This document shows, in pieces, positions 1 through 9,038 of a stretch of 64,000 bases of DNA. A program made the position numbers and the translations under genes. The notes under the pieces are model-generated. The model was not told the origin of the DNA and did not search any database. It saw nothing but the letters and a program-made list of their open reading frames with translations. This DNA comes from an uncultured Mycobacteriaceae bacterium (GTDB lineage: Bacteria; Actinomycetota; Actinomycetes; Mycobacteriales; Mycobacteriaceae), in contig CADEGF010000015.1 in assembly GCA_902826815.1 (NCBI GenBank), forward strand, positions 1-64,000, read 5' to 3'. Each line of letters begins with the position of its first letter. Positions within the stretch are counted from its first letter, which is position 1.

Positions 1-25
1 CTCACGGTGGGTTAGCGCGCCGGAT

Positions 26-745
26 TCACTTGGTGCGGGAGGTGCGGCGCTCCACTTCGACGGGGACGATCGGTGCCCGCGCCGACGGGCCCCGGGTTAT
101 CGCGTGCAGCCTGATCTCCGGCAGGTCGACGGACGGGTCCAGGGTGTCCAGCCAGGCGACGGCGTCGGCCACGTCGGCGGCCCGTATCGCCCACATCTCG
201 AACGGAACATCTTGCAGCATCTCGGTTTCGACGGGTCCCGGCGTCACGATGTGAACGTTGATACCGTCGCGGTCGACCTCTTGGGCCAATGCGGCGGCGA
301 ACGCGTTCATGCCCGCCTTCGATGCGGAGTACGCCGTCCTCGCCATCATCGGCTCGTGTGCGGCCGACGACGAGATGAACACGAACCGCGAGCCCTCCTT
401 CATTCTCGGCAGCGCCGCGGAGGTGACGACGAAGCACGAGTCGAGGTTGGCCGAGATTGTCTCCCGCCACTGCTCGAAAGTCTGCTTGCGGGCGTAGGTT
501 CCGCCGAGGACGCCGGACGCGTGCACGAGCAGGTCGACGTCGCCTGCAGCCTCGACTGCAGGTGCGAACTTTTCCGGGTCGCTGGCGTCGGCGACCACAT
601 ACCGCGCCCCCATTTCCTCGGCGGCGGCGCGCAGCGGTTCCTCACGCCGAGCGGTGAGCACGACGTCGTAGCCGAGCTCAGCGAGCTTGCGGCCACACTC
701 CTTGCCGATGCCTCCACTGCCACCGGTGATCAACGCCGTACGCAC
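26..745 (-). CDS. short-chain dehydrogenase/reductase (SDR)
   Basis: The 239-residue product is a classical SDR, expected to oxidise or reduce an alcohol/ketone with NAD(P) in the cytoplasm. The Rossmann motif TGGSGGIG lies at about residues 7-14 and the catalytic YSASK motif near residue 150, after a serine-rich strand. The reading frame extends further upstream, but the GTG at 745 is preferred: it is preceded by a GAAAGG ribosome site, and the upstream residues are arginine/serine rich and unlike an SDR N-terminus. The gene follows the GntR regulator by 10 bases on the same strand, so the two are probably co-transcribed. The C-terminal tail lacks the usual quinone-pocket residues I could name, and the substrate is unknown. 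Confidence 0.85.
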   Translation of the reverse strand: MRTALITGGSGGIGKECGRKLAELGYDVVLTARREEPLRAAAEEMGARYVVADASDPEKFAPAVEAAGDVDLLVHASGVLGGTYARKQTFEQWRETISANLDSCFVVTSAALPRMKEGSRFVFISSSAAHEPMMARTAYSASKAGMNAFAAALAQEVDRDGINVHIVTPGPVETEMLQDVPFEMWAIRAADVADAVAWLDTLDPSVDLPEIRLHAITRGPSARAPIVPVEVERRTSRTK

Positions 746-755
746 ACAGCACCTT

Positions 756-1565
756 TCAGCGCTGGCGACGGGCCAGGGCTTGCGGTGACAGCGCCACGAT
801 CCGCTGCTCGGGATCACCCGCGCTGAAGTATGTCTGAGTGTCGCCGATGTGGCGGGCGGCGAGCTTGCGGGCGCGTTCCGCGTCACCGGCCTCGATCGCA
901 TCCGTCAGCTTGGTGTGAATCTGCAACGCGATGCGGCGCTTGCTCATCGACGGGTACTCCCCGCGCGCCGCCGTTTCCTTTGCCCACATGTTCAAGTGGC
1001 CGGACCACAGCGTCTCGAGGCTGCCGACCACCGCGATCATCGTGTGGTTGCCGCAGCCACGAATGATCTCGTCGTGGAACTGGCCGCCGATCTCGGTGAA
1101 CTTCGCGCCGTCCTCGATGTGCTCGGCCATCAGCTCGTTGATCTCTTTGAGCTTGGGGACGAGCGTCTCCCCGCGGTCCGGTCGCTTCGCCGCGAGCGCC
1201 GTGCACATGGGGTCGAGCTCCTGCAGCGCGGTTGCCAGGTCGGCAAGCGGCACGGTGTCGCTCTGCAGCAGCAGCCCGATCATGTAGGCCGCACTCGCCT
1301 TGGCAGGGGCGTGCACCACGGCGCCACCTCGATTGCCGCGGCGGACCGAGACCAGACCCTCGGTTTCGAGGATTCGCAAGGCTTCCCGCAGCGACACCAG
1401 GCTGACGTTGAACTGTTCGACGAGCACTTCCTGGCGCGGCAACAGGTCGCCGTCGGAGAGCTCCCCGTCGATGATCTGACGACGGAGTTCGTCGGCGACG
1501 ATTTCGGCCGTCCTGCGGGCGCCGAGCCGGCGACGGGCCTCGGGGCCGATTCCCAGTGTTGTCAT
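756..1565 (-). CDS. GntR-family regulator, FCD (FadR C-terminal) subfamily
   Basis: A 269-residue transcription regulator. A winged-helix GntR domain occupies about residues 15-85, with the typical stretch ending in LREALRILETEGLV. An all-helical FCD ligand-binding domain follows at about 100-235, containing an FHDEI motif and later histidines that bind a metal in this family. FCD regulators usually sense small organic acids or acyl-CoA-like ligands and repress neighbouring catabolic genes. It is divergent from the double CoA transferase at 1675 and upstream of an SDR on its own strand, so these are its likely targets. The ATG at 1565 is the first start and gives the standard family length. 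Confidence 0.9.
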   Translation of the reverse strand: MTTLGIGPEARRRLGARRTAEIVADELRRQIIDGELSDGDLLPRQEVLVEQFNVSLVSLREALRILETEGLVSVRRGNRGGAVVHAPAKASAAYMIGLLLQSDTVPLADLATALQELDPMCTALAAKRPDRGETLVPKLKEINELMAEHIEDGAKFTEIGGQFHDEIIRGCGNHTMIAVVGSLETLWSGHLNMWAKETAARGEYPSMSKRRIALQIHTKLTDAIEAGDAERARKLAARHIGDTQTYFSAGDPEQRIVALSPQALARRQR

Positions 1566-1674
1566 TTCCTGGCAATGTTAACAGCGATAGGCGCGCTACC
1601 TGGGGTCTACGGGGTGGCTATCCGACAAAAGTTACTAAGATGGCAAAGAAACCGGCCCCGGGAGGTTTGAGCGC
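1566..1674. promoter_or_regulatory. divergent promoter region between GntR gene and CoA transferase
   Basis: This 109-base gap must hold promoters for both directions. It contains the palindrome TGTTAACA near 1574-1581. A plus-strand stretch near 1632-1652 reads GTTACTAAGATGGCAAAG and resembles the stretch upstream of the gene at 11556. A GGGAGG ribosome site precedes the GTG at 1675. Assigning the palindrome to the adjacent GntR regulator is inference. Confidence 0.35.
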
Positions 1675-3975
1675 GTGAGCGACGGAGCACCCACTCCGCT
1701 CGATGATCTGCGCGTCGTCGAGGTCAGCGACCGTATCGCGGGTAGTTACTGCGGCAAGCTGCTGGTCGACGCGGGCGCCGACGTGGTGAAGGTCGAGCCC
1801 GCCTCGGGTGATCCGCTGCGCCGCTTCACCGCAACCGGCGGTGAGCTTGCTGACGGCGACGATTCGCCGCTGTTCAGCTATCTGTCCGCCGGAAAGCGCA
1901 GCGTGACAACCGTTTCCGACGAGCTGCTGGCCTGGGCCGACGTCGTGATCGTCACCGCGGACCGCGTCACCGCCGCCGAGCGAGGGTTCGATCCGGCACG
2001 GCTGGTCGAGGCCAGACCCGAGTGTGTGGTTGTGACGATCTCCGACTTCGGCTGGACGGGTCCGTGGTCGCAACGGTCAGCGACCGAGTTCACTCTGCAG
2101 GCCGCGTCGGGGCTCACCGGATTTCGCGGGGACCCCGCAGGTCCGCCGATCTCGATCGGCGGCGAGCTGGGTGAGTACATGGGCGGGGCGTGGGCCGCCT
2201 ACGGCGCGATGGCGCTGCGCCGTCGCGTCGCGGTCGGCGGACCTGGCGGCCACCTCGACATGTCCATGCTCGAAGCGATCACGTTGATGCAGAGCAGCGA
2301 ATGGCTGCACTCGCAGCTGCTGCAGAGGCCCCCGGTCAAGCGTTCGGTCGAGGTGCCGTCGATCGAACCTGCCAAGGACGGTTACGTCGGCATCAGCATG
2401 GTGACCGGCCAGCAGTGGCTCGACTTCGCCGCGATGGTCGACTGCCCGGAGTTCACCGAGATTGCCCAGCTTCGGTTCCAGATCGGGCGATGGGACTTCC
2501 GCGATTGGATCCGTGAGCGGCTCGACCCGTGGATGCGTGAGCGCACTGTCGCCGAAATCGTCGAACTCGGCCAGCTGTTCCGATTGCCGCTGGCTCCGTT
2601 GGGCAACGGCTCGACCATCCCCGACATGGATCACCTGGCTACCCGCGGCGTCTACATCGACAACCCCGCAGGCTTCCGGCAGCCGCGCGCACCGTGGCTC
2701 ATGTCGATCGCAGGCCAAGCGTCGGTCGGCACCGCTCCCTCGGTGGGGCAGGACGACGGTGTCTCCCCCTGGGAGCCAAGGGAATCCGAACCGCGCACCC
2801 GCCCTGCCGAATCGCCGCTCGCCGGGGTGCGGGTGGTGGACTTCACGGCGTTCTGGGCCGGGCCTGCCGCGTCGAACTCGCTTGCGGCGTTCGGCTGCGA
2901 CGTCATCAAGATCGAGTCGATCCAGCGGCCGGACGGCATTCGCTATTCCGGCGGTATGCGCACCGACGTCGACGACTGGTGGGAGTACGGCTGGGTGTTC
3001 CATGCGATGAACACCAACAAACGGTCGGTCACCCTCGACCTGCAGTCCGCGGATGGGCTGCGGCTGGTCAGGGAACTGGTGCGGCAAGCCGACGTGGTCA
3101 TCGAGAATTTCTCGCCGCGGGTGATGGACCAGTTCGGGCTCGGAGCGGATGCGCTGCTTGAACTCAACCCGAGAGCAGTCGTGGTGCGGATGCCTGCGTT
3201 CGGATTGACCGGTCCGTGGCGCGATCGCGTCGGCTTCGCGCCGACGATGGAGCAGATCGCCGGGCTGGCCTGGGTGACGGGTCTGCCCGACGGCCTCCCC
3301 GTCGCACCGCGCGGTGCCTGCGATCCACTTGCCGGAGCGCATGCGGCTTTCGCGACGCTCGCGGCGCTTGAGTTCGTCGATCGCACGGGCCGCGGCCAGC
3401 TCGTCGAGGTGCCGATGATCGAGACGGTGCTGAACGTGACCGCCGTTCAGACGATGGAATTCGAGGTGTTCGGCTCGGTCATGGAGCGGCGGGGAAACCG
3501 CGGTCACACCGAGGCGGAGCAAGACGTCTACCGGTGCGCGGGTGAGGACGACTGGATCGCGGTGAGCGTGCGCACCGACGCTCACCGCAATGCGCTGGCC
3601 GAAGTCATCGGCGATCACCACGTCGATATCAAGCAGTGGTTGACCACCCAGAACGCCGACGCGGCCGCGGAAAGGCTTGCAGAGGCCGGTATTCCGGCGG
3701 CAGTGGTGATCTCGCCGTCACTGGTGACGCAGAACCCCCAGCTGATCCATCGCGGGTTCTTCGAAAGGCTAGAGCATCCGCGGACCGGCGAAGGCCTGTA
3801 CCCATGCCCGCCATTCACTCGCCTCGACGGCACACAGCGCTGGTTGCGTCGCACTCCACCGACGCTAGGTCAGCACAATGAAGAGGTGTTGACGGAGCTG
3901 TGTGGGCTGACCGCGGCCGATCTCGACCGGCTTGCCGCCGACGGTGTCATCGGAACCCGACCGAAAGGCGCGTGA
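1675..3975 (+). CDS. two-domain CaiB/BaiF family (class III) CoA transferase
   Basis: The 766-residue protein carries two tandem class III CoA-transferase domains, about residues 9-375 and 385-755. Each domain begins with the family signature around VVKVEPASGDPLR and VIKIESIQRPDG. Family enzymes move CoA between carboxylic acids through an aspartyl-CoA thioester. In the first half the expected Asp is seen near residue 195 in HLDMSM. In the second half the matching position near 578 reads LVEVPM, that is Glu. Single-domain enzymes run about 400 residues, so this is a natural fusion, seen in actinobacterial catabolic clusters. It likely activates a carboxylated intermediate of the local pathway. 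Start is the GTG after GGGAGG. Confidence 0.9.
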   Translation: MSDGAPTPLDDLRVVEVSDRIAGSYCGKLLVDAGADVVKVEPASGDPLRRFTATGGELADGDDSPLFSYLSAGKRSVTTVSDELLAWADVVIVTADRVTAAERGFDPARLVEARPECVVVTISDFGWTGPWSQRSATEFTLQAASGLTGFRGDPAGPPISIGGELGEYMGGAWAAYGAMALRRRVAVGGPGGHLDMSMLEAITLMQSSEWLHSQLLQRPPVKRSVEVPSIEPAKDGYVGISMVTGQQWLDFAAMVDCPEFTEIAQLRFQIGRWDFRDWIRERLDPWMRERTVAEIVELGQLFRLPLAPLGNGSTIPDMDHLATRGVYIDNPAGFRQPRAPWLMSIAGQASVGTAPSVGQDDGVSPWEPRESEPRTRPAESPLAGVRVVDFTAFWAGPAASNSLAAFGCDVIKIESIQRPDGIRYSGGMRTDVDDWWEYGWVFHAMNTNKRSVTLDLQSADGLRLVRELVRQADVVIENFSPRVMDQFGLGADALLELNPRAVVVRMPAFGLTGPWRDRVGFAPTMEQIAGLAWVTGLPDGLPVAPRGACDPLAGAHAAFATLAALEFVDRTGRGQLVEVPMIETVLNVTAVQTMEFEVFGSVMERRGNRGHTEAEQDVYRCAGEDDWIAVSVRTDAHRNALAEVIGDHHVDIKQWLTTQNADAAAERLAEAGIPAAVVISPSLVTQNPQLIHRGFFERLEHPRTGEGLYPCPPFTRLDGTQRWLRRTPPTLGQHNEEVLTELCGLTAADLDRLAADGVIGTRPKGA

Positions 3976-3977
3976 TT

Positions 3978-5219
3978 TCACCGGCGCTTCAGTGAGATCG
4001 GCATCCCGTCGAAGATCGTCATGTTGTTGGTGAGATTCGGGTAGGCGACCTTCGGGATGCCGAGGCTGATGTCGTCTGCGCGGCACAGCAATTCGTCGAG
4101 CACCGCGCGAATCTCGGCGCGGGCAAGCATGGCGCCGAGGCAATGGTGCGGTCCACCGCCGCCGAATGTCACGTGCGGGTTCTCCGTCCTGCCGATGTCG
4201 AACGCGAACGGGTTGGTGAATATCTCCTCGTCGCGATTGGCCGAGCGCAACATCGCCACCACCCGCTCGCCCTTCGGGATTGTGATTCCGTCCATCTCGA
4301 CGTCGACCTTTGTGCTGCGCGTCCAGAAGGTGACCGGCGACGCCCAGCGCAGCACCTCCTCGACGGCGCTCGACCGGACGGCCTCGTCCTCGCGGTAGCG
4401 CACGATCTGTTCGGGGTTGGCGACGAATGCCTGAAGTCCGGACGCCAGCGCGTTCTTGGTGGTGTCACTGCCTGCGAAGGCGATGACGAAGAAGAAGATC
4501 TCCAACTCATTGGCAGGGATCGACAGCTGCTCGCCGTTCTCGTCGGTGACGACAGCGGACGTCAGCGTGCTCCAGATGTCATCGGTGGGATTGCGCCGCT
4601 TCTCGGCGGTGAGCTGATGCGCATAGGTGAAGATCTTCCCGAACAGTTCCATCGCGTTCTGCTGGGCCACCGGGTCTTCGGACGACGCGACCTTGAGGAT
4701 CTTGTCGAGGGTGTCGAAGATCTCCGGCCGATCGTCGTCGGGGATTCCGATGATGTCGCCGATGACCGACATCGGCAGTACGTCGGCCACATCGTCGATC
4801 CAGTCACCGCCACCGGCGGTGAGCAGGCGCTCGACCATCGCCGCGGCGCGTGTGCGAATCCCGTCCTCGAGCTTGCCGATCGCTTTGGGCGTGAACGCGT
4901 GCGACAGCACCCGCCGCCGCTTGAGCAGGTCGGGCGGATCCATGTTGATGATCGTCGGCGCCGAACCCACGACACCCACACCCTGGATGAGCGGGCCGTC
5001 CGTTGCGGTAAAGGAGTCGGTGTCGCGGTGAATGCGCTGGGCGTGCCGATGCTTGGTGGCCATCCAGAAGTCCCGTTTCACGGTCTTGGCCACGCCGTCG
5101 GTCAGCTCGTGGTGAAACAGGGGCCGATCCCGTCGCAGGTCGGCGAACAGCTCGTCGGGAAAACCGTTCCGCCACAATGTGGAATCGGACAAGTCGACTG
5201 GCGTGGTCGTGGGCCCCAT
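3978..5219 (-). CDS. cytochrome P450
   Basis: A full-length 413-residue bacterial class I P450. The I-helix oxygen-activation motif reads AGSDTT, and the heme-binding loop FGGGGPHHCLG places the ligand Cys at about residue 360. The N-terminus has no membrane anchor, so it is soluble and needs a ferredoxin and reductase. The overall pattern resembles the mycobacterial CYP125/CYP142/CYP124 group that hydroxylates sterol side chains or other terpenoid chains, but subfamily assignment needs alignment. It is convergent with the CoA transferase (2-base gap) and divergent from the Rieske oxygenase gene at 5348, which suggests a shared regulatory region and pathway. Confidence 0.93.
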   Translation of the reverse strand: MGPTTTPVDLSDSTLWRNGFPDELFADLRRDRPLFHHELTDGVAKTVKRDFWMATKHRHAQRIHRDTDSFTATDGPLIQGVGVVGSAPTIINMDPPDLLKRRRVLSHAFTPKAIGKLEDGIRTRAAAMVERLLTAGGGDWIDDVADVLPMSVIGDIIGIPDDDRPEIFDTLDKILKVASSEDPVAQQNAMELFGKIFTYAHQLTAEKRRNPTDDIWSTLTSAVVTDENGEQLSIPANELEIFFFVIAFAGSDTTKNALASGLQAFVANPEQIVRYREDEAVRSSAVEEVLRWASPVTFWTRSTKVDVEMDGITIPKGERVVAMLRSANRDEEIFTNPFAFDIGRTENPHVTFGGGGPHHCLGAMLARAEIRAVLDELLCRADDISLGIPKVAYPNLTNNMTIFDGMPISLKRR

Positions 5220-5347
5220 CGATTTCGTGCTCCTCTCGTCCGCCAGGACTCCTGGGTTTGGCTGTCCTTGACCTAGAATGCTTAAAATAGTAACAATAGC
5301 CTGGGGACAGGGTCTGACCTGGCGAAATATGTGCGGACGGAGACGGC
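5220..5347. promoter_or_regulatory. divergent promoter region between P450 and Rieske genes
   Basis: A 128-base gap that must serve both directions. Its AT-rich core near 5277-5300 contains GTAACAATAGC, related to the CTAACATAGC element upstream of 11556 and to the CTGTTAACATTGC reading of the 1575 region. GAGAGGAG precedes the minus-strand start and GGAGAC the plus-strand start. No perfect palindrome is visible. Confidence 0.3.
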
Positions 5348-6463
5348 ATGACGAACACGATCGACGATCCCACCATCGATCCGTCGGAACGTGAGTTCGG
5401 TCCCAGCGGTATCGGCCTGTCGACCTACCGCTTCCCGACGGGCTGGTTCATCGTCGGTTTCTCCTCGGAGCTGGAAGCCGGTCAGGTCAAGCGGGCGCAC
5501 TACTTCGGCGAGGAACTGGTCATGTTCCGCACCAAGTCCGGCAAGGTCAACGTGCTCGACGCATACTGTCTGCACCTCGGCGCGAACATAGGCGTCGGCG
5601 GGACCGTCGAGGGCGAGCACATCGTCTGTCCCTGGCACGGCTGGCAGTGGCGCGGAGACGGCACCAACGCGCTGATCCCGTACAGCAAGATCGGCTGCAA
5701 ACAGAACGTGCGGATCAAGTCCTACCCCGCACAGGAGTGGTACGGGTTCATCGTCGTGTGGCACGAACGCCACGGCCGCGCGCCGTACTGGCAGCCGCCG
5801 GTGCTGCCGGAACTGGAAACCGATGACTACTACCCGCTGCACCCGCATTCCCGAATGCTCAACCGGGTCAAGGTGCACGCGCAGATGATCATCGAGAACG
5901 CGGCCGATCCGTATCACGTGCAGTTCGTCCACAAGGCCGACAGCGCCGCCAACACGACGTCGTTCGACGCCAACGGCTACCACCTGCATGCGACGGTGAC
6001 CGCCAATTTCGGTGGCGGTCGCGCGTCGACATGGCTCACGCCCGACGGGCCCGTCGACGCCAACATCATCTACGACAATTACTCGCTCGGGCTCGGCATC
6101 GTGCGCTTCCCCAAGGAACTCGTCGCTACCATCGAGGTCACCGGTCAGACCCCGGTCGATGAGGACTACACCGACTACTTCTACACGCAGGCTTCGGTTC
6201 GCGAAGACGGCGACACCGGCGACAAGCCTGCGGGCCGCGCCGCGAAATTCCTTGCGCTGCAACAGGAAGTCATCAAACAGGACTTCTTCACCTGGGAGAA
6301 CATGAAGTACTTGGAGAAGCCCAATCTGGCGCCGGAGGAGGCTCGTGACTACGCCGCCCTTCGGCGTTGGGCACACCGGTTCTACCCGAGTGAGGAGCCG
6401 TCGCCGATCGACTTCGGGTACACCGCCACGGGTGAACCGGACCCGGCGGCGGCGGGTGCCTGA
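5348..6463 (+). CDS. KshA-like Rieske non-heme iron oxygenase, terminal oxygenase
   Basis: The 371-residue protein has an N-terminal Rieske [2Fe-2S] domain, with ligands C74/H76 in CLHLG and C94/H97 in CPWHGW at canonical spacing. A catalytic domain follows, whose mononuclear iron ligands are D187 region, H190 and H195 in the pattern NAADPYHVQFVH. It resembles KshA, the oxygenase of 3-ketosteroid 9alpha-hydroxylase, in length and in the PWHGWQWRGDG stretch. It probably hydroxylates a steroid- or terpenoid-like ring. The reductase partner (KshB type) is not in this stretch. The next gene starts inside its last codons, so an operon with the ligase, NTF2-like and MaoC-like genes is likely. Confidence 0.88.
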   Translation: MTNTIDDPTIDPSEREFGPSGIGLSTYRFPTGWFIVGFSSELEAGQVKRAHYFGEELVMFRTKSGKVNVLDAYCLHLGANIGVGGTVEGEHIVCPWHGWQWRGDGTNALIPYSKIGCKQNVRIKSYPAQEWYGFIVVWHERHGRAPYWQPPVLPELETDDYYPLHPHSRMLNRVKVHAQMIIENAADPYHVQFVHKADSAANTTSFDANGYHLHATVTANFGGGRASTWLTPDGPVDANIIYDNYSLGLGIVRFPKELVATIEVTGQTPVDEDYTDYFYTQASVREDGDTGDKPAGRAAKFLALQQEVIKQDFFTWENMKYLEKPNLAPEEARDYAALRRWAHRFYPSEEPSPIDFGYTATGEPDPAAAGA

Positions 6464-8063
6464 CGACGGCAGGCCGGACGGGCCGATCGGCCCGTCGCAG
6501 TTCGGTGTCGAGCGCTTCACGATTCCGGACGTGCTGGATCTGCGCGCCGAGCAGTTCGGTGATCGCGTGATGATGTCCGTCGCCGGGACGCCGGTGACGT
6601 TCGCGCAGATGCGGGACCGCTCGTGCGCGGCCGCGAATGTGCTGGCCGACAACGGTGTCACGAGGGGTGACACCGTTGCGCTGTTCACGGCGACGTGCCC
6701 CGAGTGGGTGTACTTCTGGCTCGGTGCAGCGCGGATCGGGGCGGTGGCGGCGGCGGTGAACGTCGCCAACAAGGACGAGTTTCTCGTCCATGCACTGCGC
6801 CTGGCGCGCGCCAAGGTCGTCATCACCGATGCGGAACGCCAAACACGTCTCGACGAGATCATCGATCGAGTGCAAACCGTCAGAACCGTTCTGGTGGTCG
6901 GCGATTCGCTGGCCGACACGCTGGAGACCGCACCGCGCACACCGCCCGCCGCCGAGCCGGCAGGCCCGGACGAGCTGGGTGCGCTCTTCTTCACCTCCGG
7001 CACGACAGGGCCGTCGAAGGCGGTTGCCACGACTTGGCACTACCTGTTCTGTGCCGCGGCAGGGGTGGCGTCGGCGTGGGAGCTGGCCGCGGGCGACGTC
7101 GTATGGAGCGCCATGCCGTTGTTCCATCTGAGCGCCGCACCATCGGTGCTGATTCCGATGCTCCTCGGTTCGACGACGGTGTTGTCGGCAGCCTTCCGGC
7201 CGACCGAGGTATGGGACGACATACGCGCCTGCGAGGCTGCGGGTTTCGCGGGTGCGGGCGCCATGGTGTCGATGTTGTGGAATCAGCCGCCCGACGCGCG
7301 TGACTCGCAGCTCCCGCTGAGGTTCATCTCTGCGGCACCCATCTCCGCGGATATCTACCGCGGCATCGAAGAGCGCTACGGAGCGAAGATCGTCACGATG
7401 TACGGCATGACCGAGGCGTTTCCGATCGCTTTCAAGCGCGTCTCCGAGGACGGCGTTCCCGGAACCTCGGGGCAGCTGAATCCCGCCTTCGACGTACGTA
7501 TCGTCGACGGTGACGGACAGTCGCTGCCGACGCGTGCCGTCGGTGAGATCGCTTGCAGGCCAACGGTGACCAACGCGATGAGCATGGGTTACGTCGATTA
7601 TGCCCTGGTCGGTTCGAAGCTCGAAGTGACACCGCACGAGGAGTGGTTCCGGACCGGTGATCTCGGCGCCTTCGACGACGACGGCAACCTGACCTACATA
7701 GACCGGGCGAAGGACTCACTTCGACGGCGGGGTGAGAACGTGTCGTCGGTCGAGGTCGAGACGACGGTGATGGGTCATCCCGCTGTACGCGAGGCCGCCG
7801 CGGTTGCCGTGCCGAGCGATCTGGGCGAGGACGACATCCTGGTCGTCGTCACGCTGGCCCCAGACACGCAGCTCGACCCCGCCGAACTCCTGGACTTCTG
7901 CTCTGCGCGGATGCCCTATTTCTGTGTTCCGCGGTATCTGGAGGTTCTCGACGAGATACCGAAGAACGTCATCGGGCGGGTCCGCAAGGACCTGCTGCGC
8001 AAGAGGGGTCTCGGCGAAGCCGCATGGGACCGCGAGGATCACGGCTACGTACTCAGTCGTTAG
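6456..8063 (+). CDS. acyl-CoA synthetase (AMP-binding family, FadD-like)
   Basis: A 535-residue adenylate-forming ligase that would convert a carboxylic acid to its CoA thioester using ATP. The P-loop-like motif TSGTTGPSKA is near residue 180. The core A-motifs YGMTE and WFRTGDLG follow, then RRRGENVSSVEVE of the C-terminal hinge and a conserved lysine region near GRVRKD. The frame is open upstream, but the GTG at 6456 is chosen because it overlaps the stop of the Rieske gene by 8 bases and begins the first plausible N-terminus. Typical family length is 500-560 residues. The substrate may be the acid produced by the adjacent oxygenases. Confidence 0.88.
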   Translation: MPDDGRPDGPIGPSQFGVERFTIPDVLDLRAEQFGDRVMMSVAGTPVTFAQMRDRSCAAANVLADNGVTRGDTVALFTATCPEWVYFWLGAARIGAVAAAVNVANKDEFLVHALRLARAKVVITDAERQTRLDEIIDRVQTVRTVLVVGDSLADTLETAPRTPPAAEPAGPDELGALFFTSGTTGPSKAVATTWHYLFCAAAGVASAWELAAGDVVWSAMPLFHLSAAPSVLIPMLLGSTTVLSAAFRPTEVWDDIRACEAAGFAGAGAMVSMLWNQPPDARDSQLPLRFISAAPISADIYRGIEERYGAKIVTMYGMTEAFPIAFKRVSEDGVPGTSGQLNPAFDVRIVDGDGQSLPTRAVGEIACRPTVTNAMSMGYVDYALVGSKLEVTPHEEWFRTGDLGAFDDDGNLTYIDRAKDSLRRRGENVSSVEVETTVMGHPAVREAAAVAVPSDLGEDDILVVVTLAPDTQLDPAELLDFCSARMPYFCVPRYLEVLDEIPKNVIGRVRKDLLRKRGLGEAAWDREDHGYVLSR

Positions 8064-8078
8064 AACGGGAGAAGCATT

Positions 8079-8492
8079 ATGACGATGACCTACCAGCAGG
8101 AGTTCGTGCTCGCAGGCGTGACGGGGCGGGCGGCAATCCTGAACCTGAACGCCCGGCACAACCGGCTGTTCTCGGCGGGAGATTTCGGCGGCTGGGTTGC
8201 GACGTTCCGCCACGCGGGCGCGACGGTCACCCGTGCGGGTGAAACGTTCGCAAACCTGCGTGAGGCCTTCGACGGCGGCAACGGGCAACGGTTGGTCACC
8301 GTCGACCACGAGATCGCCGTCGACGGCGTCGACGCCACGCAGAATTGCGTCGCGCTGTTGTACGTCGGAGCCGAACTCCGCGCCACCGGCGTTTACCATG
8401 ACAAGCTCATCTACGAACGGGGCGGCTGGTACTTCACCTCGCGCGAACTCGAATGGGATGCCGTGCCAAGCAAAGACGCGCTGCCGGTATGA
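8079..8492 (+). CDS. SnoaL/NTF2-like small protein
   Basis: The 137-residue product looks like an NTF2/SnoaL alpha+beta barrel: an N-terminal helix with NARHNRLFSAGDFGGW, then long beta strands ending in KLIYERGGWYFTSRELEWD. Members include steroid isomerases, polyketide cyclases and ring-hydroxylating dioxygenase small subunits. No definite catalytic Asp/His pair can be assigned by eye. It sits 15 bases after the ligase and 15 before the MaoC-like gene in one apparent operon. It could be an isomerase/dehydratase of the pathway, or an accessory to the Rieske oxygenase. Confidence 0.72.
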   Translation: MTMTYQQEFVLAGVTGRAAILNLNARHNRLFSAGDFGGWVATFRHAGATVTRAGETFANLREAFDGGNGQRLVTVDHEIAVDGVDATQNCVALLYVGAELRATGVYHDKLIYERGGWYFTSRELEWDAVPSKDALPV

Positions 8493-8507
8493 GCCGGTGA
8501 CCCGACC

Positions 8508-9038
8508 GTGACGCAGGCCATTCGCTACGAATTCGCGTTCGGCACATACGAAGACGCTCTGCGCATGGTGGGCGTGCGCAGCGAACCGAGATTCGCGGGT
8601 ACGGCGGTCAGTGCGGCACGCATTCAGCACTTCGCGTCGATGGTGCAGGACGGTAACCCGGCGTACTGGGATGCCGAGTTCGCATCGGAGGTGTGGGGTG
8701 GCCTCGTCGCACCGCCCGCGTTGCTGATGGGTTGGCTCATCCCGCCGCCGTGGCTACCCGACGGCGAGAAACCCGTCCCGTCGATCGCGATCCGTGTTCC
8801 GCTGCCTGGCACCACGTTCATCAACGCGTCCAACGACGTCGAACTCGTGGCGCCGATCCTCGAGGGGGACCGCCTCAATGTCGTCGAGGAAGTGGTAGCG
8901 GTATCCCCCGAGAAGCGGACGAAGGTCGGCGTCGGCCATTTCGTCGAGACCTGCGACAGCTATTACCGGGCCGACGGAACGCTGCTTGCGACGAACCAAA
9001 ACACGTTGTTCCGCTTCACGCCAACGGGGTCGTCATGA
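8508..9038 (+). CDS. MaoC-like hot-dog dehydratase, subunit 1
   Basis: The 176-residue protein matches the N-terminal MaoC-like domain (hydratase-2 fold). The motif QDGNPAYWD near residue 50 resembles the hydratase [GD]xNPxH region, with Tyr in place of the usual His. It is followed immediately by a second half-size hot-dog protein with a 4-base ATGA overlap. This is the arrangement of heteromeric enoyl-CoA hydratases such as ChsH1/ChsH2 in mycobacterial steroid side-chain degradation. It would hydrate an alpha,beta-unsaturated acyl-CoA. The start is GTG at 8508, 15 bases after the preceding stop. Confidence 0.75.
   Translation: MTQAIRYEFAFGTYEDALRMVGVRSEPRFAGTAVSAARIQHFASMVQDGNPAYWDAEFASEVWGGLVAPPALLMGWLIPPPWLPDGEKPVPSIAIRVPLPGTTFINASNDVELVAPILEGDRLNVVEEVVAVSPEKRTKVGVGHFVETCDSYYRADGTLLATNQNTLFRFTPTGSS

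Noticed and set aside
746-901. N-terminal extension of the SDR at 26-745
   Set aside because: The extra residues overlap the GntR gene, are Arg/Ser rich, and the GTG at 745 has a good ribosome site.
2077-3621. Long minus-strand frame of 514 residues opposite the CoA transferase
   Set aside because: High-GC shadow of the plus-strand gene: His/Arg/Asp rich, no domain, and the plus strand has clear family motifs.
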